Assembly (NCBI GenBank): GCA_963556695.1
Contig: CAUWAG010000012.1
Location: 4,154,001 to 4,218,000 of the forward strand
Direction: 5' to 3'
Source of the DNA: Anthostomella pinea
Taxonomy: Eukaryota; Ascomycota; Sordariomycetes; Xylariales; Xylariaceae
Length of the DNA: 64,000 bases
Numbering within the stretch: position 1 is the stretch's first letter; every line of letters begins with the position of its first letter. The notes beneath the pieces were generated by a model. It was not told the origin of the DNA. It saw only the letters and a list, made by a program, of their open reading frames with translations, and ran no database searches. This document shows, one piece after another, positions 11,604-21,747 of this stretch. The translations under genes were made by a program, and so were the position numbers.

Positions 11604-11673
11604 GTAATTTCAACTCGACTTTTGAAGCTTAGTTACTTATATTCTGACTTAAAACTAAAGCCTTATAAGAATA

Positions 11674-12829
11674 ACGTGGATGACAAGCGAGCGGCAATTA
11701 CAAGCGAACGGCAACTTTTCACCAACCTTCCAACCAACATGTCAAATAACTCGACCACAATGCATTTAATTCAATCTAATCAATTGGATTCTTTTTTTTC
11801 AGACGTTTCTATCTCTATTGTACAAGTTCGCGCATTATGGCCAGTGTTGTCGCAAACGCCACAACGTCGCTCACGCGCTGCTGCCCTCCTCGGACGACGA
11901 CTACCTTCACTCATTTCCTGTCTTGCCAGCTTATTACCATCCTTTACAGCCTGGAGACCTACTGTATCTTTAATAGAAAGTACTCCTCCTTTTATTAGAC
12001 ATTTGTTTTTTGTCCTCCAGTGTTTACTTAGTAAGTGATTGGCCTCCTCTAGCTCGCGGACCTGGGAATCAACTAAAGCGACCTTGTGCATAAGACCGTA
12101 TGTAGCCTTTGAAAATGAGCTCAACGCATCAACTATTGATGTAGGTGAGCTTCCCTGGTAGTTTCTGACTCGATTTCGGATATAAACTGACTGGTTTACC
12201 GCTTCGTTGATGGTGGTAGGCGTCTTTGAAGTCCAAGTAGTGGGTGGCAGATTGGGGTCTGGCGACGGTGTTTGTATCTTGGATACCATGTTTCGCGACT
12301 GCACAAAACCACGCGCGATACGCGTCTGGATCTTTGTTCAAGACCTTCTGGTAGTCCATCCTCCGATAAAAACGCGTCCGGAGGCCTGGTGTGCGTTTAA
12401 TGAAGTTCCGCGTCTAGTTCTTTCCAACGCGTCCATCCCCACGCGCTGCCAACAATTGATTCGCTATATCTTCAAAATAACTGTGCCAGGATGGAAATGC
12501 TCACGCATCCAGGTCAAAAATGAAGGAAAGAACAGTATTCTCTTTGGAAACCATAAATTTCAAAGTATTGGGTATGCTATCGCGTCGTGATGGTCGGCCG
12601 GCGATTCTAGCCTTCAAGGTATTATATGGGACATAGAAAGTCTTAAAAAGCTTGCCAATAGTAATATGAGGGTCGCGTTGCTTAGCTTGGACAGCAAGCT
12701 GTAAGTCTGATTCGCTATAACGCAATGCCATTATTGTTGGTTGATCAATTAGGAGCCTTAATTAAAAGGTTAAGTGGCTGGTGAAAAGTTGCCGTTCGCC
12801 TGTAATTGCCACTCGCTTGTCATTAACGT
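11674..12829 (-). mobile_element. pogo/Fot1-type transposon, internally deleted
   Basis: The element is bounded by TA duplications (11672-11673 and 12830-12831) and about 50-bp terminal inverted repeats: ACGTGGATGACAAGCGAG on the left, ACGTTAATGACAAGCGAG when the right end is inverted. A minus-strand transposase starts at 12731 with the Psq-type helix-turn-helix (MALRYSESDLQLAVQAKQRD and GRPSRRDSIPNTLKF). It continues in the same frame into a Tc5-type HTH (GLRTRFYRRMDYQKVL) despite TGA and TAG stops near 12500 and 12415. After HGIQDTN (about 12290) the sequence jumps to the C-terminal region, ending in a zinc knuckle (RCGVCDNTGHNARTC). The whole DDE catalytic domain is missing. It is non-autonomous and inactivated. 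Confidence 0.85.
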
Positions 12830-12831
12830 TA

Positions 12832-13040
12832 TACTATAAAAATTAAATAAAAACACCCGTAATAATGTAAAAAGTCCTGTCAATATAAACTATACGCATA
12901 TATAACGGTCAATATTCATATTTTACGTCGTAAAAAATAACTTAAACGAAGAAACCTAATCGGTAATAAAGGCTTAAAGCTTAAAAAGCGCGATTAAAGC
13001 CGTAACAAATAAATAAATCAAACTAAACAGTAACTCATAT
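12832..13040. repeat. AT-rich spacer between pogo element and LINE
   Basis: About 200 bp of A/T-dominated sequence similar in texture to 10736-11389. Probably the same mutated host repeat, split by later insertions. Confidence 0.4.
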
Positions 13041-13800
13041 TGTTTGTTTGTTTGTTTGTTTGTTTTGTATTTAACATGGGGGATTGCTCCTCAGTAGTGC
13101 AAACCATGCCTCGCGGAGCCTCTGCATCGCAGGGTTGTGGAGGTATCAAGATAATAAGTACAGTCAGTCCCGCTCACGAGCCCATCCCCGTTGTTGCGGC
13201 GGTATGACCTTGGGTCATCCATCTGGTCCTTCAAGAACAGCTATCTATTGAGGGCAGATTGATAAAAAGAATTTGCTCTTCTCTACAAATTTTGCCCATT
13301 TTGTGCTCCTCTCCCCTAAGTATTGTAAACAAGCTGTCCTAGGCGAGTACCTGGGCAGCAGCCGATTTTTCCCCAGTCTCTTACAAAAGAAAATGTGTTG
13401 TGGTGTTTTCTTTTCACCACAGTTGCAGTGATCATTCGAGTCTGTATGCCCAAAGCGTTCGTGGTATCTGGCAAAGTCGCCATGTCCAGATCTGGCCGCT
13501 AGAAGTCTGTGTAAAGTACTCCTCTTAAAAGATTTAAGGTCTCTTTTAGTTACTGTATGTGAGTATACTTCTTGATACCTAGGTTCTGATCGGTCTTTCT
13601 ACCATTGGTTGAACTCTTTCTTGCCCTTTCTTTTGAGATCTGTCTTGACCCAAGAGATTATAGGAAGGTTTGTCGTGTCTGTTTCTAGCATGGCACCCTC
13701 TTTTGCTAGTGTGTCGGCAGCTTCGTTACCATCAATATCTCTGTGTCCAGGAATCCACTTGACGGTCACTCCCAATAACTCATATATTATAAGGTTACAT
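13041..13800 (-). mobile_element. 5'-truncated LINE (Tad/I-like), RNase H to 3' tail
   Basis: The minus-strand frame gives VTVKWIPGHRDIDGNEAADT LAKEGA, the C-terminal part of an RNase H domain. It then runs on to HCNCGEKKTPQHIFFCK, a CxC...H...C zinc-binding motif found at the end of fungal non-LTR ORF2 proteins, and stops at TAG 13245-13247. One in-frame TAG (TGG TAG near 13597) interrupts it. The 3' end carries a CAAA simple-repeat tail (TTTG on the plus strand at 13041-13066). Everything upstream of RNase H (endonuclease, reverse transcriptase) is absent, the classic 5' truncation of target-primed reverse transcription. Confidence 0.8.
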
Positions 13801-13869
13801 CAATCTGAAATTTAATAAGAAATCAATAATATCAACGTATATTTAATATCCCCGACAAGACGAGCTATC

Positions 13870-14497
13870 AAAAAAGATTCAAACCACGTTTCAAAAACCT
13901 AGAGACATCCGGGGAGGTCCAAAGCTGGCAGGATGCCGATACTTACGAGCTTGCATTGACAAGGCCCTACGGATGTCTCCCCCTGTTTCCGGAACACTAT
14001 GGGGCGAATTGGCTGACGATTCCGGCAAACCCTGCGTCATCGACGGCTACGTTATCCCTCCAGGTATCAAGGTCGGCGTCAGTACCTACGCACTTCAGCA
14101 TAATGAGGAGTACTTTCCCGACTCCTTTTCCTACAAGTCTGGACGGTGGCTCGAAGCCTCGAAGACGAGGAGGCGGATGCTCAAGTGTTAGGCAAGACTA
14201 TGCAGGATACCATCGTAGCCTTCTCGATAGGGTCCCGTGGATGTGCCGGAAAGGCTATGGCATATATCGAAGCCAGTCTCGTCATTGCTCGGACCTTGTA
14301 GTATTTCGATTTTGAGGCGGCACCTAGACTCTAGAGAAGCTGGAAAAGCCGGATCTGGGACAAAAGGGAATCTGAACGGGCGTAGAAAAGAAAACGAGTT
14401 TCAGATTTACGATGTCTTCATCTCGATTGACGATGGACCAAACCTTGTGTTTCATACTCGAGACATCTCGTATGAGGACCTAGATAGCAGAGCATAG
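13870..14497 (+). pseudogene. cytochrome P450, 3' half (interrupted gene)
   Basis: Translation begins near the K helix (DIRGGPKLAGCRYLRACIDK). The catalytic ExxR glutamate codon reads AAG (13961-13963), giving KALR in place of EALR. It continues through IDGYVIPPGIKVGVSTYALQ and HNEEYFPDSFSYKSGRWLE, then the heme loop FSIGSRGCAGKAMAYIEASL with the axial Cys at 14242-14244. A TAG at 14299-14301 replaces the expected Trp (RTL*YFDFE). The C-terminus EFQIYDVFISIDDGPNLVFH is reached only by changing frame. With at least two frame changes, two stops and a mutated ExxR, it cannot encode an enzyme. Orientation and content complement the 5' half at 10014-10733; roughly the F-J helix region is missing. 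Confidence 0.85.
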
Positions 14498-15049
14498 CCC
14501 TCGTCTTGATTAGGAGTGCTGTTATCTGCACTTTGTCACAAATCCTTATATGCGCCTTGATTTCCAGCCACACATGCAACCAGCTGCAGCCCCTTGTCGT
14601 CAGCCCCCGTGTGCACCAAATGCTAGGCTTAACGGCTACTACGATCGGGTTTCGTGTGGAGCGCACCCTAGTCCTGGCAGACCTGACAAAGTGACCTTGA
14701 TCTGACAGAGTGACTGGCTGACAGGTGGTGGATTGGACTGCTTAAGTGACCTGATCGCGCTGACCAGAAATATAGGGGATTGTTTCTTTCTTCGCCCTAT
14801 TTACCTGGTGGGTCAAGTGGTAATGGCGACGCAGCTGGAATTGACTGTCAAAGATATAACATGATAGTCGGACGAAAAACCCGCCTCTTCCGCCAAGGAA
14901 TGCAGCAGCCATAGGCTCCGTACCTTCGTCCCCCTCGTGTGCTTTTCTTTTGCGACTTTTCGCGTCGGAAGTCTACTTCTCGCTCTTGCTGACTTGCTAC
15001 TACCTCCTTCCGTCTGGTCTACACCACTTCCCTCACCTCTACCGCCATC
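14498..15049. other. intergenic; leader of the truncated permease
   Basis: No gene recognised. The last 100 bp are C/T-rich (typical fungal 5' leader) before the ATG at 15050. Confidence 0.4.
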
Positions 15050-15946
15050 ATGTCTAAGAAGATGCAGATAGACTCTATGGCCGTCGACAAATCGACCATA
15101 GAGGGCTACGACGATGCGACAAAAGACTCACAGGTCCCAGCAAAATATATCGGCACAGCTTGTCACATGGCCAACCATAGGGGGGGGGGTAAAAGGTATG
15201 TTGTTCTGCAGAGAGGTGCAGTACTATCTAGGCGCGGCGGCCATGTATATGTACATGTATGATCCCTTTGTTCGCGGGATGCTTCCTGACACAGCTGCCG
15301 ATAGGCAGGAGATGAGTATGCCAGGAAAGGAACAAGTCCTGCGGCGCCAGTTCAGATTCTCCACTATGTTGGGTTTTGCGTCCACCGTTATGGTCGCATG
15401 GGAGTTTGTGTTGGTGGTGTCCCCTTTTGGACTGTCGGATGGAGGCACCCCGGCTGTCTTCTGGGGTCTGCTGTTGAGTCCGATTGTCATGGTACCGGTG
15501 TATGCAAGTCTGGCGGAGATGGCGTCTACGAGTCCGACAGCGGGAGGTATGTCCATATTTGGTGATACGTTGGTACAGAGAGAACATGCTAACATAGAGC
15601 CAGGACAGTATCATTGGGTGCAAGTAGCGCAGGTGACATTTTCATAGCTTTGACTGATATCTTTCCAGCTCCGAACTAGCATCACCGAGCTGGCAGAAAG
15701 GCTTGAGCTACTCAGTGGGTAAGACGCATTAGCCTCATGCTCACTTCTAGGACACGGCTAACATTGGCAGGATGGCTCATCGCACTCGGTTGGCAGACCT
15801 TTCTTTGCGGTGTCTCGTATGTGACGGTAAGCTATACACAACTCTCGACGTCTGCCTTCGAAACAGCCGTCCTCGGCGGAGCAATCGGAGGCTCGATTGC
15901 CGGTTACTGCAACGACAACCTGTCAAACAGCGTGTCTTATGGTTGA
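15050..15946 (+). pseudogene. truncated APC-family amino-acid permease
   Basis: Five exons can be read: 15050-15161, 15295-15546, 15604-15619, 15669-15718 and 15771 onward. They encode an N-terminal tail, then DRQEMSMPGKEQVLRRQFRF, TM1 (STMLGFASTVMVAWEF), TM2, and the spliced segment GQYHWVSELASPSWQKGLSY followed by GWLIALGWQTFLCGVSY. This matches the first four helices of fungal GABA/choline/amino-acid permeases (APC superfamily). The third intron appears to start with GC (GT|GCAAGT, donor at 15620). The protein stops at about 230 residues where about 520 are usual, and the last 40 residues do not look like the family. The downstream DNA belongs to something else, so the gene is truncated by rearrangement. 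Confidence 0.7.
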
Positions 15947-16056
15947 TCTGGTTGATAACGTGTATTCTGGTGATTCTGATTTTGAGTGTTGTGTTTCTGT
16001 GTTGTGTGTCTGTGAAAATCCTTCTGTGGGCTAGGTGGCCTAAAAATGCCCTATTG

Positions 16057-16541
16057 GCCTTGTTGGCGCACTGCCACCTCCCTGAACGCCACGGTGGCTT
16101 GTGCGCCATCCAACACAACCCAGGCGTCGCAGGCTGCGTCAACAAGCGCGATATCCTCGGCACGCAGTCCGTGGTCCGCATGAACACGCACAGGCAGCGC
16201 CAGGCCGCCGTGGGACCCTGCAATGTTCCGCAGTACAACTTCGACCAGTGCCATGACCAAGCCACGGCTCAGCAGATCACCAGCTCGATCCCATCCGCGG
16301 GTGGTAAGGACTCCTAGATCCTCTGTGAAGCATCAAGTATTCGGTACACAGGCTAACGATGATCGATCCAGTGGCCGAGTTCGAAAACGTGCCGCCCGCT
16401 TGCATGGACCTCGCCACGGTCTTGACCGGATCTTGCGGCGGCGATGGGCCCATCGTTGCCCCTTGCGGCTCGGCCTGCCTCCAGTACACTGGCCTAACCG
16501 ACGATCAATTTGCTGCGATTTCCAAGGCACTTGCTGCCTAG
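16057..16541 (+). pseudogene. small Cys-rich secreted-type protein, 5' end damaged
   Basis: A frame with VAGCVNKRDILGTQSVVR and GPCNVPQYNFDQCH runs to a GT-AG intron (about 16304-16371). It resumes as VAEFENVPPACMDLATVLTG and ends TDDQFAAISKALAA at TAG 16539-16541. About eight cysteines in roughly 140 residues suggest an extracellular disulfide-rich protein. Upstream, a signal-peptide-like stretch (ALLALLA) and a mature N-terminus (TATSLNATVACA) are visible, but in two different frames separated by single-nucleotide shifts, and no ATG is in register. I infer a recently damaged 5' end or a small sequence error. Family not recognised. Confidence 0.45.
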
Positions 16542-17142
16542 GAAATGCATTCCAGCGCAGACTTGAGTTGACTGTTACCTACGGGACTCTGACGATGAGG
16601 TGGTAGAGAGAAAGGGGGGACATTGGGCCTTTCGTTGGCTCGCGCGTGGTATGCAATTGGGAGGTTGGCCTCGATTGCGGAGCCGGCTCCGCTTGAAATG
16701 ACCGCGTACTACTCATGTATGCTTACGTCTTACACTCATTACATATCCGAATAAATCAGAATGGCGCCATATACAGCTGGTTTCACATCGCGTGTGGTTT
16801 TCTTGCCTATGAGTATTCGTGTCTAAAACAGATATGGGATCTGCTTTTGCTCCCGAGGATCCCATGACTGCTGGGTCAGAGAACATGTTCGCGCTTGAGA
16901 CCAATAACGTTGACGAGCAAGGTAAATTGATACTTGAGTTTTGAGACTTGGCAGGTCGTTGAGCAGGCCTGCACTCTAGGAGGATGACCAAGCCGTACGA
17001 CAGCGTGACTGACTACCTGATCCAGCCCTGTCTGCCCTTCCCCATGCATTCAATGTGCATATCACTGCAATATGACCCCTATTCACTTCCCAAGTGCTCC
17101 CCGGGTAGTGATAGTAGGACCGCCCACCCTCACTGCCGCCAC
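16542..17142. other. intergenic; no gene seen
   Basis: Random short ORFs; convergent 3' ends of the Cys-rich fragment and the DUF1993 gene. Confidence 0.4.
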
Positions 17143-17670
17143 CTAGTTTATCTTGGTGAACGGAGCCATGAACTCCTCCATGTAATCCATCTTGCCCAGC
17201 GAGACGCCCTTGCCCCGCAGAATAGCATAGATCATGTTCAGGTGGAAGTAGACCGTCGGGATCGGGTATCCGTGCACATACTCCACCAGGCTCGTCTTGT
17301 ACTCGTTCTTGCCGAAGACGCAAGGCACCTCAACCCCGTCCCTATCATCGACGTCCTCCTTCTTCACCTGTGCGAGCTCCTTGAGCGTGTCGTCGATCAT
17401 GGCGTACAGCTCCTCGATGGTCTTCTCGCGGCCCTCGATCTGCGGCGGCGCGGTGCCCGTGAGGCGCTCGATGGCCTTCTTGGTCGTGACGACGTTGATC
17501 CAGACCTGCATGCCGAGCGGGAGCATGTCGTCGTAGATGCGAAGGGCCAGAAGGTCAGCGCTGGACATTTTCTGCTCCTTGGCCCATTGCTCGCCCTTCT
17601 TGAGGATGGTGGACGTGACCTTGAGGACGTTGGCCAGAACCGGAATGCTGATGGCGTAAAGCGACGTCAT
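17143..17670 (-). CDS. DUF1993 family protein
   Basis: A single-exon ORF of 175 residues from the ATG at 17670. It begins MTSLYAISIPVLANVLKVTS and contains LRIYDDMLPLGMQVWINVVT and FHLNMIYAILRGKGVSLGKM. This all-helical, four-helix-bundle pattern matches the DUF1993 family (DinB-like fold, bacteria and fungi), and the length is exactly typical. The biochemical role is unknown. Neighbours give no functional hint, and the gene looks intact. Confidence 0.85.
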   Translation of the reverse strand: MTSLYAISIPVLANVLKVTSTILKKGEQWAKEQKMSSADLLALRIYDDMLPLGMQVWINVVTTKKAIERLTGTAPPQIEGREKTIEELYAMIDDTLKELAQVKKEDVDDRDGVEVPCVFGKNEYKTSLVEYVHGYPIPTVYFHLNMIYAILRGKGVSLGKMDYMEEFMAPFTKIN

Positions 17671-18529
17671 GGTGGGCTGTGGGGTGGTTGATGCTGCCAG
17701 ATGGTCTGGTCGGGAAATCGAGGATGTGAATGTGTGAGAGCGGCTTTTCCTGCGTTGGTGCTTGGGCTGATGTGTGCTTTAAGTACGTAGGTGGGTGATG
17801 CGAGTCAGGCTGTGGTCTGGATGTCTGGTTCCCTCGGATATCTCCAGACGCAAAAAGATTGAACATTGAAGGGTCCAGAGCCCTCATCCCGACCTCGGGA
17901 ACTAATGGCAGTAGCGAGTCGACGGGCGGCGAGAAGAGCCTTTTCCATCCCCACTTGTCTCACTTATGACTTACTAATTATCACTGCCGTCTGCACCTGC
18001 CCTCGCCTGCCGCCCTGCGTGCCTGCGTGCCTGCCACATTCCAGGTTCGCCCTCACCGCCAGTCCTGGACCTCTTGGTAGTCTTGGACCTCTTGGTGCCG
18101 TTGCTGCTTCCCGTCCATCATAGGCGGGTTCCACATTACGTCGGCGCCATGACAGACATCTTCAACGGCTTCGCGTTGATTTCTAATCAGCAGCTGACAA
18201 AGCTGACCGTCGGGTGCCACCGCTAACGCTTTGGGCCACGGAGCCACGATGCGTGTGTCCCGAGTCGTGACATTGTCGGGTGGCTGCAGGTCGCTCAACC
18301 AGCCTGGAAGTGGTACAACGAGTACGTAGACAAGAGGGAGGAACGTCAAGGCAAATGTGTAAGCACACGCGCCCTTCTTATATCCTCCACGGTCGTCCAA
18401 ATTAGGTAGGCATGCTGCAGGTGTGCGATGGCATCAGCCGCCCTAAAATGGTGTTGAGTGCTGTTTGGTGGCGCCGGGGAGCGAAGGAGCTACCTTAGAT
18501 GCAGCTAGAGGTCAACGGGCAGAACGGGG
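17671..18529. other. intergenic; no gene seen
   Basis: DUF1993 upstream region and spacer. It includes a short GCCTGC-rich stretch near 18000-18035 and no convincing coding frame. Confidence 0.4.
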
Positions 18530-19081
18530 TCACTTATCCTCACCTGCATAAACCCAGCATAATTCGTACCACCCGGGGATATTTGTCTCCCTGAGACGCA
18601 TGACGAGATCACTCCATCGGCTGCTACGAGGCCCCACGAATCCACTGACGCTGAGAAAGCGACTGTCGAGCTCTCCCTCGCGGTATTCATACGGGTGGAA
18701 GCGCTCGGATTGTAAGCGGTAGATGTGACCATGAACTGGTCTATCGATGGTGGAGACCAATATGATCTTGGTCCAGCAAAGGGGTTTCCCATCGTGGTCG
18801 GTACATGTTCCAACCATGACGGTGCCCTCTGGAGCTTGGGAGTGGCCGTGGATTAAATGCAGGCCATACAATTCTTGAGCTTCATAGCGGATGAAGAGCT
18901 TGGCCAGCTGGACCAGAGTTTCATGCGCGACGTCGGGCTGAGCAGTCAGTATTGCGTAGCCATCAGGTTTTGCTTCTACTCACGCTTTCAGGGAGTCACC
19001 AAATTCGTCTGCAGTTGGCTGGGGGTGGAGGCCCACAATGGCCAGGTTCGCGACAGGGGGTTGCACTGCAACAGCTGCCAT
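18530..19081 (-). pseudogene. hypothetical protein ORF with one in-frame TGA
   Basis: From the ATG at 19081 the frame reads MAAVAVQPPVANLAIVGLHP...SLKA, meets TGA at 18980-18982, and continues in the same frame as VEAKPDGYAILTAQPDVAHE...LVQLAKLFIRYEAQELYG. It ends WYELCWVYAGEDK at the stop near 18530 (183 sense codons plus the TGA). Coding texture is equally good on both sides. A GTGAGT...CAG pair could define a 46-nt intron around the TGA, but removing it would break the downstream frame, so a nonsense change (CGA to TGA is one option) fits better. Protein family not recognised; no signal peptide or TM segment. Confidence 0.5.
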
Positions 19082-19842
19082 TTTACTTCTCGTTGGAGGT
19101 TGAGGGATGTTGATGGGATTTGCACTGAGAATTCTGGGGGTTAAGGTTGCGGTGGAGGGTGCCTTTACCTACTCTTGGGTTGCGAAGAGACCACGATTTT
19201 ATAGGAAATCGATTTTGAAAGACCGCGCGGCTGGTCTATGTTGACCTCATTGAACATTTCCACGGCGACTACCTGATAAGGAAGAAGGCATACTGGTCCG
19301 TACGTAACCCGATACTGCTTGGTCGTCACCCCAAAGACATTGATGCATGCGGCATGCGGGATTAAGTAGCCTCATTCACAGAGACTGTGTATGACACAAC
19401 GAGTTGCCAAACGATTATGCGCAAGCCAATCTGAAGCGCTTTGAGTGTCGACGTACGTTGAACTACAGTTTACTGCTCCTTTGAGTCCATATGTCATTAC
19501 TCCATGGTCACAAAGCCTCAACCCTCTGGCCACATTGCGGGATTTAAAGCATCCTGTTTGCAGTGTAGTCGTTTTGTGAGCTTCTCCAAGGTTCGCTTTG
19601 ACATTAGAGGATCTGAAGTGCGAGATATATGTGTTAGGTCTATGAGTGCACGTGTACTGGGTGTCGGAAAAGCAAAAAGTACATGATGCGTGGTCGTCTC
19701 AGTCGATGACCACGTAGAACAAAGAAGATTGCGAATAAAAGCCTCCCCAGCATGTTGCTCAGCCCAGCAGTCTAACCACCTTCCCTTGATCAAACCACAA
19801 CCAACCATACTAAAATTTTCAAACATAGGTGTCGAGTCATGA
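19082..19842. other. intergenic; no gene seen
   Basis: Spacer between divergently transcribed broken genes. ORFs on the minus strand here are antisense or compositionally random. Confidence 0.4.
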
Positions 19843-20941
19843 ATGAACGCTGCAATTGAAGAGTTCTTCGAATGGCACCCGAAGCCATCCCAGGATAGGT
19901 GTGAAGAGCACGCCAGCGCTCTCTTGAACGCGACGAATGTCCGACCAGTCGGCATGCAGGGGTCGCTCAGCTACACGGTGATCGCTACCCACCAGGTCGA
20001 GACAATTGTGTCGTACCGTGTCCCAGAAGCGAAGCTTGGTCACCAAGTTGATGAGACTGCACAACAGATCCATGGAGATCTGATATCCCTGGAAAGTCTT
20101 GCTTCGAAGCCCTGAAACATGGAGTACAGATGGATGTAAGCGAAGAAGAAAAGCAGTTCACATTCGTTCGAGATCTTGCAAGGTATTTAGATGCCCTCGT
20201 TCCGACGCGATCATTTTGATATTCACCCATTTGTATGTTAGATACTTCGCAAGATGCTACCAAAAGCCACAAGTCGTTCCAGACGAAGAGCTTCTAGAAC
20301 GACAGCAGTCTATGCTGCACAAGCTTTCTCTTCTCCAGGAAGCACCTCAGCACGCCTATCTTCAAGAGACCGTCACACAGCTCCAAAGTGATGCCGGTGT
20401 TGTCCATCTCTTCAGCAAAGACTATCCGCAGGTCCTCAATCATGGCGATCTTTCCGAGACCAACATTCTGGTCAATGGCGAAACAGCAGCTGTTACCGGA
20501 TTCATCGACTGGTCACTCGGATCTGTGCGACCCTTTGGGTACGAGCGTTATGCGCTGCGCCAGCTGTCTGGCAAGATGACCAGCGAGGGGTGGTCTGATA
20601 TGATCTGTCGTGCACGCACCGATGAGGCTTTCTGGACCGAGTTCTGGTCCATCACCAGCATCGAAGATCCAGCTCAACGAATCAAGATCAAGGAGCAGGC
20701 AGAGTTGGTTGCGAAGCTTGGACTCATCATTCGCTATGCAATCCAGAAGACATTGGACGGCATTCCGCTCGACAAACTTGCGACCAGACCGGCTCGGTAT
20801 CTAGCATCGTGGCTCACGACTCCAAACTGGTCTTCCATGTTGCTGAATGGAAGGTTGTTGAGGAAGCAGACACCGTCGGTTCCAACATTCATCATGTTGA
20901 AGTTCCCGAGCGGCCGTCAACGCTCAAGTGAAGGAAGATAG
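19843..20941 (+). pseudogene. APH-like kinase with an internal deletion/frameshift
   Basis: The ATG at 19843 opens MNAAIEEFFEWHPKPSQDRC and continues to IVSYRVPEAKLGHQVDETAQ, the N-lobe of fungal aminoglycoside/choline-kinase-like (APH, PF01636) proteins. At about 20080 the sequence goes from IHGDL directly to PGKSCFEALKHGVQ in another frame. The usual roughly 35 residues between these motifs appear to be missing, leaving a frame shift. A 59-nt intron (20183-20241) then joins FTFVRDLAR to YFARCYQK. The catalytic loop HGDLSETNILV (20441) and the metal-binding FIDW segment are present, and the C-lobe runs to the stop at 20941. The active-site residues are intact, but the protein as written cannot be made in one frame. 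Confidence 0.65.
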
Positions 20942-21747
20942 GGCCGATGGTGGAGCAAAGCCTTGACAGCATGCGCATGCGTCTGCTGTACCCGCCAGAC
21001 CCAGCGAGGACATGGCTTACAATTCTCAGACAGAACGATTGGGATGAAAGTGGAACATGCTCTTCACTTTTCAGATATCTTTGCTTACACGGCATTGACG
21101 CCGGCCTTCGTTTCACTTTGCACCTTCAAGGCTGAGGAATGACTGAAGCAAGTGGGGGAAAGGGGGTCAAAATGCGGCCACATATCTAGTTAGATACGTA
21201 ACGTATAGTCAGCGGAGGTCAATTGTAGTCAACTCCAACGATCAGTCAATAATCAGAGCTAAAGAAGTGCATTGAATCGGCGGCGATCAAGTCTTGTGGT
21301 AAGTTCACATTACACGCGTTGTTGCCTATACTTATGATTGGGCCTCACTCAAACCAATCGATATCCGAAAACCCCGTGGCTTTCGAGCTGCCAGTGGCTG
21401 CTCACATTCTCGTCTGACAATCGGCTAGCTAAGTCCCACAGGGACCTCACTTCCTATACCGTGACTGTCGGCATACAAGTCCCTCCATTCTCTCAGCATC
21501 TGTTCCATGAACTCGGTGAACGGCATGTCCCTATTAGGAAGAAATCTGTGCTCGTTGCCCTTGGCGTCCAGATAGTTGAAGGCTGTGAGATTTCAAAGTG
21601 TTCTATTAAGGAGAGGAATTCCAACTACTCTGGAGCGGCCAGAGTGGCCCTATATATATCCAAGATACTAAAGGAAAGGATACGTGGCCTTATATTGGCC
21701 ACGTATGTGACAGAGTCACGAATGGGGATGGTGATCCTGAAGTATGA
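20942..21747. other. intergenic between two convergent genes
   Basis: The APH-like gene and the cupin gene converge here. No coding signal beyond short random ORFs; palindromic GGCCACGTAT/ATACGTGGCC words occur near 21680-21705. Confidence 0.4.

Noticed and set aside
18936..18982. 46-nt GTGAGT...CAG intron around the TGA
   Set aside because: Removing it shifts the downstream frame, and the enclosed bases read as coding in the same frame.
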